Positions 14,868-23,936 of a stretch of DNA of 64,000 nt are shown piece by piece. The position numbers and the translations under genes were made by a program. The stretch is from Crossiella cryophila (GTDB taxonomy: Bacteria > Actinomycetota > Actinomycetes > Mycobacteriales > Pseudonocardiaceae): positions 8,395,501-8,459,500 of the forward strand of contig NZ_JACHMH010000001.1 of assembly GCF_014204915.1 (NCBI RefSeq), given 5' to 3'. Positions within the stretch are counted from its first letter, which is position 1; every line of letters begins with the position of its first letter. The notes beneath the pieces were generated by a model. It saw only the letters and a list, made by a program, of their open reading frames with translations, was not told where the DNA came from and searched no databases.

Positions 14868-16187
14868 CTAGTGGCGGCGGGAAGTGGTTCGGCGGTCGCG
14901 TTTCAGCTCGTGCATGTACGGGTGGAAGTCGACCTGGATGGTGTGGCGTTTCGAGGCGACGTAGCGCTTGCGCTGGGCGTTGTTGTAGTCGGTGATGCTG
15001 CGGCGCATGGCGTCCGGGGCGGGCAGGGTGGTGGTGCCGTCCAGGAGGTCGGCTACCCACGCTGACTGGGCTTCGGCCAGGGGCATGATGGCGCCCAGGG
15101 GTTGGAGCAGGCCGATGAAGTAGAGGCCGGGGTGGTCTACCGAGGCGATTCGGCGGTACAGGTCGATCTGGTTGTCGACGGGTTTGACCATGTCCTCGCC
15201 CAGGAAGGGGAAGGTGATCCGGTAGCCGGTGCAGTAGACGACCACGTCGACGGGTTCGCTGGCGCCGTCGGTGAAGTGGACGGTGTCGCCGTCGAACCTG
15301 GCGATGTTGGGGCGGATCTGGATGTCGCCGTGGCCCAGGCGGCTGAGCAGGTCCTCGGAGACCGTGGGGTGGGCGGCGAAGAGTTTGTGGTCGGGCTCGG
15401 GCAGGCCGTAGTCGGACATCTTGCCCAGCTTCAGCCGCAGGAAGGCGCCCAGTAACCACCTGCGGGCGAACATCGGCAGGACTCTGGTGACGAACGGGCT
15501 GCTCAACGTGTCGGTGGGGCGGCCGAAGAAGTACTTGGGCAGCACGTACTCGCCGCGGCGGAAGGCCAGCAGGGTGCGGTCGGCGATGCGGGAGCTTTCC
15601 ACCGCGATGTCGCAGGCCGAGTTGCCGAATCCCAGTACCAGCACGCGTTTGCCGGTCAGGATGTCCGGGGTGCGGTAGTGGTGGGCGTGCAGCTGGGTGC
15701 CGGTGAAGTTGTCCGCGCCGGGGAAGGCGGGCTCGGGCCAGCGCGGGTCCCAGTGGTGGCCGTTGGCGACCAGGACGGCGCGGAAGGTCTCGCTCCGCTC
15801 TGTTCCGTCCACTGTGGACCTGGTGTCGACCTGGTAGCCGCCGTCGGGCAGTGGGCGGACGCTGGTCACCTCGGTCTGGAACCGGATGTGCTCGCGCAGG
15901 CCGAAGTGCTCCACGAAGGAGTCGAAGTAGGCCGCGATCTGGGCGTGGTTGGGGTAGTCGGGCAGGTCGGCGGGCATCGGGAAGCTGGCGAACTCCATCT
16001 GCTGCCGGGAGGTGTTGATGTGCAGCGAGCGGTAGGCCGAGGACATGCCGTTGTCGTTGTCGTAGCGCCAGTTCCCACCCACCGCCGAACCGGTCTCGAA
16101 GCAGGTGAACTCGACGCCGCGTGCCTGGAGCACCTGGGCGGCGGCGATGCCGGAGGATCCCGCGCCGATGACACAGACCCGCTGCAT
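14868..16187 (-). CDS. Flavin-containing monooxygenase (FMO/Baeyer-Villiger type)
   Basis: 439 residues. FAD-binding GAGSSGIAAAQVL is at the N-terminus with FETGSAVGGNW after it, the FMO signature appears in FTGTQLHAHHY, and a second dinucleotide motif LGFGNSACD binds NADPH. YCTGYRITFPFL is the conserved ATG-like segment near the end. Such enzymes oxygenate ketones or soft nucleophiles using NADPH and O2. The ATG at 16187 has AGGGG 6 bp upstream; another ATG at 16193 sits too close to the Shine-Dalgarno. It is divergent from a TetR regulator 88 bp away, which probably controls it. The exact motif TCCACTGTGGA lies at 15808-15818. Confidence 0.88.
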   Translation of the reverse strand: MQRVCVIGAGSSGIAAAQVLQARGVEFTCFETGSAVGGNWRYDNDNGMSSAYRSLHINTSRQQMEFASFPMPADLPDYPNHAQIAAYFDSFVEHFGLREHIRFQTEVTSVRPLPDGGYQVDTRSTVDGTERSETFRAVLVANGHHWDPRWPEPAFPGADNFTGTQLHAHHYRTPDILTGKRVLVLGFGNSACDIAVESSRIADRTLLAFRRGEYVLPKYFFGRPTDTLSSPFVTRVLPMFARRWLLGAFLRLKLGKMSDYGLPEPDHKLFAAHPTVSEDLLSRLGHGDIQIRPNIARFDGDTVHFTDGASEPVDVVVYCTGYRITFPFLGEDMVKPVDNQIDLYRRIASVDHPGLYFIGLLQPLGAIMPLAEAQSAWVADLLDGTTTLPAPDAMRRSITDYNNAQRKRYVASKRHTIQVDFHPYMHELKRDRRTTSRRH

Positions 16188-16275
16188 GATCATCCCCTGT
16201 GATTGTGACCGGGTGGTCATGGCAGCATGCTCTGTGTCGGGGGGCCAGGGCAAGACCGCGCCAACGGAGGTCGCC

Positions 16276-16932
16276 ATGCCCACACAGACCTGGACCAACC
16301 TGCCGGCGCCACGGCGGGAGCGGGTGCTGGCGGCCGCGATCGCGGAGTTCGGGCGGCACGGCTACTCCGGCGGCAGCCTCAACGTGATCGCGCAGGCGGC
16401 CGGGGTCGCCAAGGGCTCGCTGTTCCAGTACTTCCCGGACAAGTTCGACTTCTTCCGGCACGTCACCGAGCACACCGCGCTGCGGGTGCGGGCGGCGCTG
16501 GACCCGTGGCTGGATCGCCTCGACCCGGGCGGCGGGTTCGCCGAGACGGTGCTGGACGCGGCGCAGGCGTGGATGGCCTACTTCGCCGCGCACCCGGCCG
16601 ACCGCGGGATGATCGCCGCGATCAACCTGGAGCTGGACCCGGCGATCCGCGCGGTGGTGCTCGGGCCGGTGCACCAGCGGTACCGGGAGGCGTTGCTGCC
16701 GCACTTCGTCCTGGCCAGGGAACGGGGGACGTTGCACCGGGGGGCGGATCTGGAGGCGTTGCTGGCGTTGTTCCTGTTGTTGTTGCCGCACTTGGCGTTG
16801 GCGCCGTTCGAGGCGGGGATCGACGGGGCACTGGGGTTGCACGGGCGGCCGGTGGCGGAGTTGCGGGCGGAGGCGGCGCGGTTGATCCGGCCGGTGCTCG
16901 CGGGGTTCGGGGTGGCGGGGCTGTCCGGCTGA
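16276..16932 (+). CDS. TetR-family regulator
   Basis: 218 residues. The HTH is in GSLNVIAQAAGVAKGSLFQYF with DKFDFF after it. The C-terminal ligand domain is Leu-rich and not recognisable by eye. The ATG at 16276 has GGAGG at 16266-16270. It is divergent from the flavin monooxygenase, the usual arrangement for a local repressor of an oxygenase. The 3' third of the gene is very rich in GTTGCGG-type codons. Confidence 0.85.
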   Translation: MPTQTWTNLPAPRRERVLAAAIAEFGRHGYSGGSLNVIAQAAGVAKGSLFQYFPDKFDFFRHVTEHTALRVRAALDPWLDRLDPGGGFAETVLDAAQAWMAYFAAHPADRGMIAAINLELDPAIRAVVLGPVHQRYREALLPHFVLARERGTLHRGADLEALLALFLLLLPHLALAPFEAGIDGALGLHGRPVAELRAEAARLIRPVLAGFGVAGLSG

Positions 16933-17148
16933 CTTCGGACGCCGAGTGGCGGACGGACGGCGGACGGCGGCGGGCGGGTGCGCGGGCAGGCCGCGGACGG
17001 CGGGCGGCGGCAGGCAGGCGGGTGCGCCGCAGGCGAGGCTGGGTGGCGACTATCGGCGGATTGACCGGGCGGGACGGGGTCCCGAAGATGGATGAAAACG
17101 TATTCACCATGCCGGGGTCGCCGCCAGCCCGGAGAGGGAGAGTTGGCG

Positions 17149-18609
17149 ATGGGGCCGTCTCGGCGGGACTTCCTGAAGGTGACCGGGCTGGCCGCCGGCG
17201 GCCTGTTGCTCCCCGGCGCGGGGTTCGCGCTCGCGGCGGGGTCGGGCGCCGCGGGCGGAGCGTTGGACGCGAGTGGGTCGCTGAGTGTGGCGGGATCACT
17301 GGACGCGGCTGATCCGTGGGACGCGGTGCCGGGGATCCTGGCCCGGATCGTGCCGCCGACCTTCCCCGCCCGCGACTTCCCCATCACCGCCTACGGCGGC
17401 AAGGGCGACGGCAAGGCCGACAACACCGCCGCCTTCCGGGCCGCCATCGCGGCCTGTGTGCAGGCGGGCGGCGGGCGGGTGGTCGTGCCCGCTGGGACGT
17501 TCCTGACCGGGGCCATCCACCTGGCAAGTAACGTGAACCTGCATATACAGTCCGGCGGTATAATCAGGTTCAGCACTGATCCCGCCAAGTTCCTGCCGGT
17601 GGTGCGTACCCGGTGGCAGGGGATCGAGTGCATGAACTACTCGCCCTTCATCTACGCCTACGAGGCCACCAACGTGGCGCTCACCGGCTCCGGGCGCATC
17701 GACGGGCAGGCGGCCAACGGGCCCTGGTTCGACTTCGACCCCAAACGCCAGCCGGACTGGGAGAAGCTGCAGAAGCAGGCCGTGGACAACGTGGCGCCGG
17801 ACAAGCGGGTGTTCGGCGGGGGGCACTTCCTCAAGCCGAACATGATCCAGTTCTACCGGTGCCGGAACGTGCTGGTGGAGGGCCTCGATATCCGGAATCC
17901 GGCGATGTGGACGATCCACCCGGTGTTGTGCCGCAACGTCACCGTGCGTGGGGTCACCATCTACAGCCGGGGCGGGATGGTGGACGGGGTGGATCCGGAG
18001 GCCAGTGCGGACGTGCATGTCACGGGGTGCACCTTCGACACCGGCGACGATGGCGTGGTGATCAAGTCCGGGCGGGACATCGACGGGCGCCGGGTCGGGG
18101 TGGCCAGCGAGAACATCGTGGTGGAGAAGTGCACGTTCCTGGGCCGGTGGGGGGCGATCGCGGTGGGCAGTGAGATGTCCGGCGGGGTGCGCAACGTCTT
18201 CGCGCAGGACATCACCATCCGGCCTGGCCCCAACTACAAGACCTTCCACGCGGTCTACATCAAGACCAACAAGCGCCGGGGCGGCACCGTGGACGGGGTG
18301 CACGTGCGCCGGCTGACCGCGGACAAGATCGACCGGGGTGCGGTGTTCATCACCATGAACTACAGCCTCACCGGGCCCGGGTTCGGGCCGATCGCCAACC
18401 CTTCCGTGCGCAACGTCACGTTGGACCAGCTCACCGTGCGCGGCACGCCGTGGGCGGTGCGCCTGGACGGCCTCGCGGAGAGCCATATCCAGGACGTGCG
18501 GATCTCCAACAGCACGTTCACCGAGGTCAAGGACACCAACATCTCGATCAAGAACGCGGACCGGACCGTGTTCAGCAATGTGAAGGTGAATGGCAAACCG
18601 GTGTCCTGA
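17149..18609 (+). CDS. Secreted GH28 polygalacturonase-family glycosidase (Tat substrate)
   Basis: 486 residues. A twin-arginine signal SRRDFLKVTGLAAG opens the protein. A pectate-lyase-like right-handed beta-helix follows: DFPITAYGGKGDGKADNT at its start, then GH28 catalytic aspartates in DGVDPEAS and DTGDDGVVIKSG near residue 300, GAIAVGSEMSGG in place of the SHG motif, and VYIKT in place of RIK. The family hydrolyses galacturonan or rhamnogalacturonan; the altered SHG and RIK motifs leave the substrate open. The ATG at 17149 has GGAGAGGGAG upstream; an earlier in-frame ATG at 17092 would bury the Tat signal. A TA cluster (17527-17565) sits in the first helix coils. Confidence 0.87.
   Translation: MGPSRRDFLKVTGLAAGGLLLPGAGFALAAGSGAAGGALDASGSLSVAGSLDAADPWDAVPGILARIVPPTFPARDFPITAYGGKGDGKADNTAAFRAAIAACVQAGGGRVVVPAGTFLTGAIHLASNVNLHIQSGGIIRFSTDPAKFLPVVRTRWQGIECMNYSPFIYAYEATNVALTGSGRIDGQAANGPWFDFDPKRQPDWEKLQKQAVDNVAPDKRVFGGGHFLKPNMIQFYRCRNVLVEGLDIRNPAMWTIHPVLCRNVTVRGVTIYSRGGMVDGVDPEASADVHVTGCTFDTGDDGVVIKSGRDIDGRRVGVASENIVVEKCTFLGRWGAIAVGSEMSGGVRNVFAQDITIRPGPNYKTFHAVYIKTNKRRGGTVDGVHVRRLTADKIDRGAVFITMNYSLTGPGFGPIANPSVRNVTLDQLTVRGTPWAVRLDGLAESHIQDVRISNSTFTEVKDTNISIKNADRTVFSNVKVNGKPVS
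17527..17565. repeat. 17-bp-period TA cluster 4
   Basis: AGTAACG, GCATATACAG and GGTATAATC. TA at 17529 to 17546 and 17544 to 17561 are both 17 bp. It lies inside the GH28 gene and gives two ATA codons and an AGG. Confidence 0.7.
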
Positions 18610-18729
18610 CGTGGCATTCTGCCCGAACGTTCGCACGAATGGGTGTGATGCGCGCCGAACCGCGTAAAGCTGGGAAGCCTCAGACGTCCCCCCACCGCAC
18701 GCGACGGGCGAGACGGAAGGGCAGCAGCC

Positions 18730-19143
18730 ATGCGCGAGGACCACGCGGAGATCGAGACCACCACGATGTTCAACCTGCTGGTGGCGCCGCCGGTGCCGGT
18801 CGAGGTCGAGTTGGGCTACTCGACCTCCGACCCGTACGCGGTGCGCGCCGTGTTCAACCCCGGCGGCAGCGCGAGTGTGGAGTGGATCCTCGCTCGCGAT
18901 CTGCTGGCCGACGGGCTGATCAGTGACAGCGGCGAGGGCGACGTGCGGATGTGGCCGATCCTGGACCAGGTGGACCAGGTCGTCATCGAGTTCACCACCC
19001 CGGCCGGGCACGCGCGGTTCACCGCCGACGCCGAGGAGCTGGCCGACTTCCTCAACCGCAGCTACGAACTCGTCGCCCCGGGCAGCGAGCACGAGTGGTT
19101 CGACTTCGAGCACGAACTCACCCACCTGGGCAACGTCAACTGA
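18730..19143 (+). CDS. SsgA-family sporulation and cell-division protein
   Basis: 137 residues. It matches the SsgA-like family from end to end: PVPVEVELGYSTSDPYAVRA, VEWILARDLLADGL, GDVRMWP, and a C-terminal HEWFDFEHELTHL. SsgA-like proteins occur in morphologically complex actinomycetes; SsgB recruits FtsZ to sporulation septa and SsgA marks sites of septation. Which paralogue this is cannot be told from the window. The ATG at 18730 follows AAGGGCAGC. The gene stands alone, with 120 bp upstream that holds no clear promoter. Confidence 0.88.
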   Translation: MREDHAEIETTTMFNLLVAPPVPVEVELGYSTSDPYAVRAVFNPGGSASVEWILARDLLADGLISDSGEGDVRMWPILDQVDQVVIEFTTPAGHARFTADAEELADFLNRSYELVAPGSEHEWFDFEHELTHLGNVN

Positions 19144-19266
19144 GGGCGGCGGCCACCTCCGGGTGAAGCAGGTCCGCCTGTCGAGGGAATGACGACGCGC
19201 GGACACCCGGCCCGGCATCCGGCCGCCTAGGTTCGGCAGGCGAGAGCCGAACCTGGGAGGGCGCCG

Positions 19267-20028
19267 GTGTTGTGGGACACCCTGTTCGTGGTGGGCGGCG
19301 CCATCGCGGTCAGCGTGCTGGCGGCCTACCTGGTGGATCGGGCGATCCCGCGGGAGACGCGGGCCCGCTACCACGACGTCTCCGGGCATTTCTTCGCCGC
19401 GGTCGGCGCCTTCTACGCGATCCTGGTGGCCTTCGTGGTGGTCGCGGTGTGGGAGGACATGGAATCCGCCCGCCGCAACACCTACATCGAGGCGAACGCG
19501 TTGCCCGGCCTGTATTTCGCGGCCACCGACTTCCCGGACAAGGACAAGCGGGTCTTCCAGGAGATCAGCGTGGCCTACGCGCGTGCGGTGATCACCGAGG
19601 AGTGGCCGTTGCTGGCCAGTGGCCAGGCCGGTCCGCAGGTGGAGGACGCGGCCAAGCGGATGCGCCGGGCGATCGTGTCCATCGAGGTGGAGACCCCGCG
19701 CCAGGAAGCCCTGTACTCGGCGATGATCGAGCGGGTCAACACGATCAACACCACCCGTCGTGAGCGGTTGAACGAGGCCAGACCCTCGGTGCCGCGGTTC
19801 TTCTGGGTCGGCCTGGTCGTCGGCGGGGTCCTGGTGATCGGGTTCGCCTTGTTCTTCGGCACGCCGACCTTCCTGCCGCACGCGTTGATGATCGCGGTGC
19901 TGGCCTCCCTGGTGTCGGCCTCGTTGTACTTCACCTACCTGATGGATCACCCCTTCCGCGGGCAGATCGCGGTGACCCCGGACGCCTTCCGCACCGCGCT
20001 GGTCCAGATGGGACAGACGCCGCCGTGA
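19267..20028 (+). CDS. DUF4239-type (bestrophin-like) membrane protein
   Basis: 253 residues. Hydrophobic segments are at about 5-25, 45-63, 178-197 and 202-220, with a cytosolic-looking helical middle (PGLYFAATDFPDKDKRVFQEIS, in part). The motif HDVSGHFFAAVGAFYAILVAF is typical of the DUF4239 family. Function is not established. The GTG at 19267 has GGGAGGG 6 bp upstream. The following small secreted protein starts 20 bp after its stop, suggesting co-transcription. Confidence 0.75.
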   Translation: MLWDTLFVVGGAIAVSVLAAYLVDRAIPRETRARYHDVSGHFFAAVGAFYAILVAFVVVAVWEDMESARRNTYIEANALPGLYFAATDFPDKDKRVFQEISVAYARAVITEEWPLLASGQAGPQVEDAAKRMRRAIVSIEVETPRQEALYSAMIERVNTINTTRRERLNEARPSVPRFFWVGLVVGGVLVIGFALFFGTPTFLPHALMIAVLASLVSASLYFTYLMDHPFRGQIAVTPDAFRTALVQMGQTPP

Positions 20029-20048
20029 CGAGTACCCGAGGAGAAGCC

Positions 20049-20555
20049 ATGCCCGCCAACCCTTCCCGCCGCTGGTTGCGCCTGGCCGTGATCGCCATGG
20101 TGGCCGCGCTGCTGCCGCTGGCCGCCGCCAGTGCCGCGCCCGCGCGGCAGGACGAGACCATCGAGGTGGTGGCCACCCGCGGTGTGCTGAGCCTGCCCGC
20201 GGTGCCCGCGGTGGGGGTGGCGTTCCTGGGTGGCGGCGACCTGTTCGACGTGGCCGGTACCAAGGTGGGCGAGGGCTATTCGAGCTGCCTGATCGCCAAG
20301 GTCGCGCTGCCCGAGCTGACCGCGCACTGCACCTCGGCGTTCCGGCTGGCCAAGGGCGAGATCCACCTGTCCAGCCTGCGCAGCTACTCGCTGCTGGCGG
20401 TGACCAGTTTCAAGGACGGGCCGATGGCGGTGATCGGCGGCACCGGCGACTACCGCACCGCCCGCGGTGAGGCGAGCACCGTGAAGCAGGACGGGGATCC
20501 GTTGAACCCGACCAAACCGGTGTCCTACAAGTTCACCATCAAGCTCAGCGCCTGA
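20049..20555 (+). CDS. Secreted allene-oxide-cyclase-barrel-like protein
   Basis: 168 residues. The signal peptide is about 1-30 (LAVIAMVAALLPLAAASAAPA). The mature part has GVAFLGGGDLFDVAG and MAVIGGTGDYRTARGEA, the pattern of the AOC-barrel/dirigent-like secreted proteins common in actinomycetes. The barrel suggests small-molecule binding; no enzymatic role is known. The ATG at 20049 has GGAG upstream. The last 11 bp overlap the end of the convergent binding-protein gene. Confidence 0.7.
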   Translation: MPANPSRRWLRLAVIAMVAALLPLAAASAAPARQDETIEVVATRGVLSLPAVPAVGVAFLGGGDLFDVAGTKVGEGYSSCLIAKVALPELTAHCTSAFRLAKGEIHLSSLRSYSLLAVTSFKDGPMAVIGGTGDYRTARGEASTVKQDGDPLNPTKPVSYKFTIKLSA

Positions 20556-21675
20556 GCGCTTCGAGCAGGTCGCCGTCGGCAGTGACGGCGGCGACCTGTT
20601 CGGTGGCCACGATCCGCAATTCCGGCCGCCCGTGTCCGTGCCGCCACTGACCGCCGGCCAGGGGCAGCGCGGCGATGTTGGGCACGGGGCCACCGGTCCA
20701 GTCGAGTCTGCCCGCGATGGTGCCGATATCGGTGCGGGATAGGGCTTCGGCCAGGGAGATGGCATCCGCCGGGTCGGCCGCGGTGGTCAGCGCGTGCGTG
20801 GCGACCTCCAGCAGGGCGTGCGCCAAACCCAAGGGCGGCAACCAGGATCGGCCGGTGTCACGCTGGTAGGCCGCGGCGAGTTCGGCTGCGGTGCGTCCGT
20901 CCACACTGGACACACAGCGGTGCCGGGGTGACCAGGCGACCACGGTGGCGACCCGGTCCAGCACGGGGTCGTCCACGCCGAATGGGTAGGCCAGCCAACG
21001 GGAACAGGTGATCAGCCGCAGCCGCAGCGACCTGGCGGCGGCGCTGAACCGGGCCAGGTCGGCGGTGGTGGCGGCGCTGCTGACGATGCGCACCCCGGCC
21101 ACCCGGAAGGCGGAGATCGCGGCGCGGTGGTCGGTGGCGGGTTCTGGGTAGCCGCCGGGGTCGACCAGGGCCCGCTCGCGCAGGGCGGCCGGCAGGAAGC
21201 CAAGGGCGGGGTCGCGTAACGCGGCGCCCTGCGGGCCGTTGTTCCACAGCAGGCCGACCGGGTCGGCGCCGGGGATCCTGGACCACAGGTCGGCGAAGGT
21301 GCGCGCGATGTCGTCCAGGCCCCAGCAGAAGTGGAAGGCGGCCGGACCGCAGCTGATCCGGTGCACCTGCCAGGGCAGCGCGGTGGACAGGAAGGTCAGC
21401 CGCCGGGCCGCGGTGGCGGCGGCCAGCGCGGGCAGCACGGTGGTGCCGCCGAGGGCGAGGACGAGCCGCACGCCGTCGCCGGCCAGTTCGGCCACCGCCT
21501 GCCGTGCTCCGTCCACTGTGGACTGGTGGTCGGCGGTGCGGAACTCGATCGGGCGGCCGTGCGCGGTCAGCCGGAGGTCGCGGAAGTGTTGGGCCACATA
21601 GTGCAGCGGGTCGCCCAGTGGACTCAGGCGGCCGGTTCGGGGCAGTGCCACCCCGATCCGCAGTGGCTCAGTCAC
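20545..21675 (-). CDS. Periplasmic-binding-protein-like (type 1) protein without signal peptide
   Basis: 376 residues. RIGVALPRTGRLSPLGDPLHY opens like a Leu/Ile/Val-binding receptor domain, and two lobes can be followed (VRLVLALGGTTVLPAL; GADPVGLLWNNGPQGAALRD). It has no signal peptide or lipobox, so it is probably cytosolic, unlike ordinary ABC binding proteins; no ABC permease or ATPase is near. The GTG start at 21675 overlaps the upstream channel gene by 8 bp, so translation is coupled to a voltage-gated channel. A ligand-sensing partner of the channel is a possibility; that is inference only. Confidence 0.65.
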   Translation of the reverse strand: MTEPLRIGVALPRTGRLSPLGDPLHYVAQHFRDLRLTAHGRPIEFRTADHQSTVDGARQAVAELAGDGVRLVLALGGTTVLPALAAATAARRLTFLSTALPWQVHRISCGPAAFHFCWGLDDIARTFADLWSRIPGADPVGLLWNNGPQGAALRDPALGFLPAALRERALVDPGGYPEPATDHRAAISAFRVAGVRIVSSAATTADLARFSAAARSLRLRLITCSRWLAYPFGVDDPVLDRVATVVAWSPRHRCVSSVDGRTAAELAAAYQRDTGRSWLPPLGLAHALLEVATHALTTAADPADAISLAEALSRTDIGTIAGRLDWTGGPVPNIAALPLAGGQWRHGHGRPELRIVATEQVAAVTADGDLLEALRR

Positions 21676-22462
21676 GGGCGCTGCGCAGCTCGCGGATCTC
21701 CGCCCGCAACGCCCGGAGTTCCAGCAGCACCGCCTGATCCGCCGGTTCGGCCGCCCTCGGCTCGGGGATGACCGCTTCCTTCTCCGAGGCGATCTGGGAC
21801 TCCATCGCGCTGACCATGGTGGCGATGAACAGGTTCAGCACGGTGAAGGTGCCGACCAGCACGAAGCCGACGAAGAAGATCCAGGCCAGCGGGTCCACCG
21901 TCATCACCTCGCGCATGACGTCGGACCAGGCGTCGCCGGTGATGATCTGGAACAGGGTCAGCATGGAGGCGCCCAGATCGGTGAAGTAGCCGCCGGGCGC
22001 GGTGCTGTACAGGTTGGTGGCCATCACCCCGGCCACGTAGAGCAGCAGGCTCAGCACGGCCACGATGGACAGCACCGCGGGGATCGCGCTGAGCAGCGCG
22101 GCCACCACCCGGCGCAGGTTGGGCAGCACCGAGAGCAGCCGCAGCACCCGGACGATGCGCAGCGCGCGCAGCGCCGAGGAGCCGTGTGCGAACGGGGCCA
22201 GCGAGACCGAGACGACGAGCAGGTCGAAGCAGTTCCACGGATCGCGGAAGAACTCGCGGCCGTGCGCGTAGAGCCGCAGCACCAGCTCGACCACGAACAC
22301 CACCAGCGCCCACCGGTCGACAGTGTCCATTATGGACCCGTACTCGCGGGCCACCGCGGGCGCGGTCTCCAGGCCGAGCACGATCGCGTTGAGCACGATG
22401 ACGGCCACGATGAGCTGCTGGAAGCGGGCTGAGTCGACGAGGCTCCGAACCTGGCTGCGCAA
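21668..22462 (-). CDS. Single-domain voltage-gated cation channel (BacNav-like)
   Basis: 264 residues: six transmembrane segments. S4 carries gating arginines at 99, 102, 105 and 108 (ALRALRIVRVLRLL). The pore loop is FQIITGDAW, then S6 (FTVLNLFIATMVSAM) and a charged C-terminal coiled coil ending LRALRAEIRELRSARD. Four subunits would form the channel. The filter TGDAW (175-179) differs from the NaChBac TLESW pattern and fits the T-x-D-x-W pattern of Ca-selective CatSper pores, so ion selectivity is open. The gene is followed, with overlap, by a cytosolic binding-protein-like gene. Confidence 0.85.
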   Translation of the reverse strand: MRSQVRSLVDSARFQQLIVAVIVLNAIVLGLETAPAVAREYGSIMDTVDRWALVVFVVELVLRLYAHGREFFRDPWNCFDLLVVSVSLAPFAHGSSALRALRIVRVLRLLSVLPNLRRVVAALLSAIPAVLSIVAVLSLLLYVAGVMATNLYSTAPGGYFTDLGASMLTLFQIITGDAWSDVMREVMTVDPLAWIFFVGFVLVGTFTVLNLFIATMVSAMESQIASEKEAVIPEPRAAEPADQAVLLELRALRAEIRELRSARD

Positions 22463-22582
22463 GCCGTTCCCTTCCCGGACGGGTGTGCTCTGCGGCGGGA
22501 GCGTAACCCCTCACCCGGTCCAGGCGTGCCTTTCCCTGACGCTGCCGCACTTTCCGGTGAATCCGGCGGCCGGGGGCTCAAG

Positions 22583-23923
22583 TCAGGCGATGCGGTCCAG
22601 TTCGCGCGATCGGGTCTCCGGGGCGGCGAAGGCCAGCCACAGCACGGCGAGTCCGACCAGCACGCCGACGGCGAGGAAGGTGGTGGTGAGGCCGAGCAGC
22701 GGCCACAGCACCGACCCGAAGATCACCGGCACGAAACCGGCGCCGATCCGGCTGACCGTGGAGGCCCAGCCGAAACCGCTGGCGCGCAACGTGGTCGGGT
22801 ACACCTCGGAGACGTAGGCGTACAGCGCCGGGATGGTCACCTGGATCACCAGGCCGTAGGCGGCGATCCAGGCATACGCGCTCGACGGCAGGTCCAGGTG
22901 GTGGGCGAAGAGCACCAGGGCGAGCGCGGCCAGTGGGGCGCTGAGGCCGATGACCCACTTGCGCCCCACCGCTTCCACCAGCCAGGCCGAGATCAGCACG
23001 CCGAGGGTGCCGACCGCGGTCATCAGCGTGGTGACCATGAAGGCCGCGTAGTCGCCGTGGCCCTGGGCGCGCAGGATGCTGGGCAGCCAGGTCAGCGCGC
23101 CGTAGTAGAGCACGAACACGGTGAGGAAGACCGCCCACATGGCCGAGGTGATCCGGGCGCTGAAGGTCCACAGGGCCAGGAACTGGCTCAGCATGGCGCG
23201 CACCGACAGCGTCGGCACGTCCTGTTTGTCCGGCAGCACCCAGGGTTCCGGGGTGGCCCCGGTGCGCTGGACCAACCGGTCGATCACCTCGCGGGCTTCC
23301 GCTTCCCGGCCGCGGCGCACCAGGTACATCGGCGATTCCGGCACCGAGCGCCGCACCCAGAACACCAGCAGCGCGGGCAGCACCATGACCAGCAGCAGCA
23401 ACCGCCAGTTCTGCAACGGCAGCAGCGCGGTGGACACCAGTCCGCACAGGGTGGCGCCCAGCGGCCACCAGATGTCCAGCGCGGTCAGCACCCTGCCACG
23501 CACCTTCGCCGGGGTGAACTCGCCGACCAGGGCGTAGTCCACCGGGATGCAGCCGCCAAGGCCGATCCCGGCCAGGAACCGGAACACGCAGAAGGTCACG
23601 TAGTCCGGCGAGGCCGCGCCCGCCACGGTGAAGATCGAGAACATCAGCAGGGTGAGGCTGAACGCCTTCTTGCGGCCCACGATGTCGGCGATGCCGCCCC
23701 AGGCGAAGGCGCCCACGGCCATGCCGATCAGGTTGGACGTGCCGACCCAGCCGCGTTCGGCGGTGCTCAGGTTCCACTCGGCGCCGACCAGGGGGATCAG
23801 GTAGCCGTTGAGGGCCACGTCCCAGGCGTCGAACATGAACCCGAGGCCGCCGATGAGGAAGATCGTGCCCTGGGTGCCCCATCGCCACGGCAGGTCCTGC
23901 ACCACCTGATCGCCTGTTCGCAC
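22583..23923 (-). CDS. MFS transporter (metabolite:H+ symporter type)
   Basis: 446 residues, 12 predicted transmembrane segments. Sugar/aromatic-acid transporter signatures are GGIADIVGRKKAF between TM2 and TM3, PESPMYLVRRGR after TM6, and EVYPTTLRASGFG near TM10-11. The substrate is not deducible. The GTG at 23923 lies 14 bp after the upstream VOC gene stop; a longer frame to 24061 overlaps that gene and is rejected. It is the third gene of an AraC-VOC-MFS operon, suggesting export or uptake linked to that regulator. Confidence 0.8.
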   Translation of the reverse strand: MRTGDQVVQDLPWRWGTQGTIFLIGGLGFMFDAWDVALNGYLIPLVGAEWNLSTAERGWVGTSNLIGMAVGAFAWGGIADIVGRKKAFSLTLLMFSIFTVAGAASPDYVTFCVFRFLAGIGLGGCIPVDYALVGEFTPAKVRGRVLTALDIWWPLGATLCGLVSTALLPLQNWRLLLLVMVLPALLVFWVRRSVPESPMYLVRRGREAEAREVIDRLVQRTGATPEPWVLPDKQDVPTLSVRAMLSQFLALWTFSARITSAMWAVFLTVFVLYYGALTWLPSILRAQGHGDYAAFMVTTLMTAVGTLGVLISAWLVEAVGRKWVIGLSAPLAALALVLFAHHLDLPSSAYAWIAAYGLVIQVTIPALYAYVSEVYPTTLRASGFGWASTVSRIGAGFVPVIFGSVLWPLLGLTTTFLAVGVLVGLAVLWLAFAAPETRSRELDRIA

Positions 23924-23936
23924 GGCGAGCAGTCTG

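Noticed and set aside
14698-16842. A 714-codon minus-strand frame across the FMO and TetR genes
   Set aside because: It runs in the wrong frame through the FMO gene and antisense through the TetR gene; both of those have full motifs and good ribosome binding sites.
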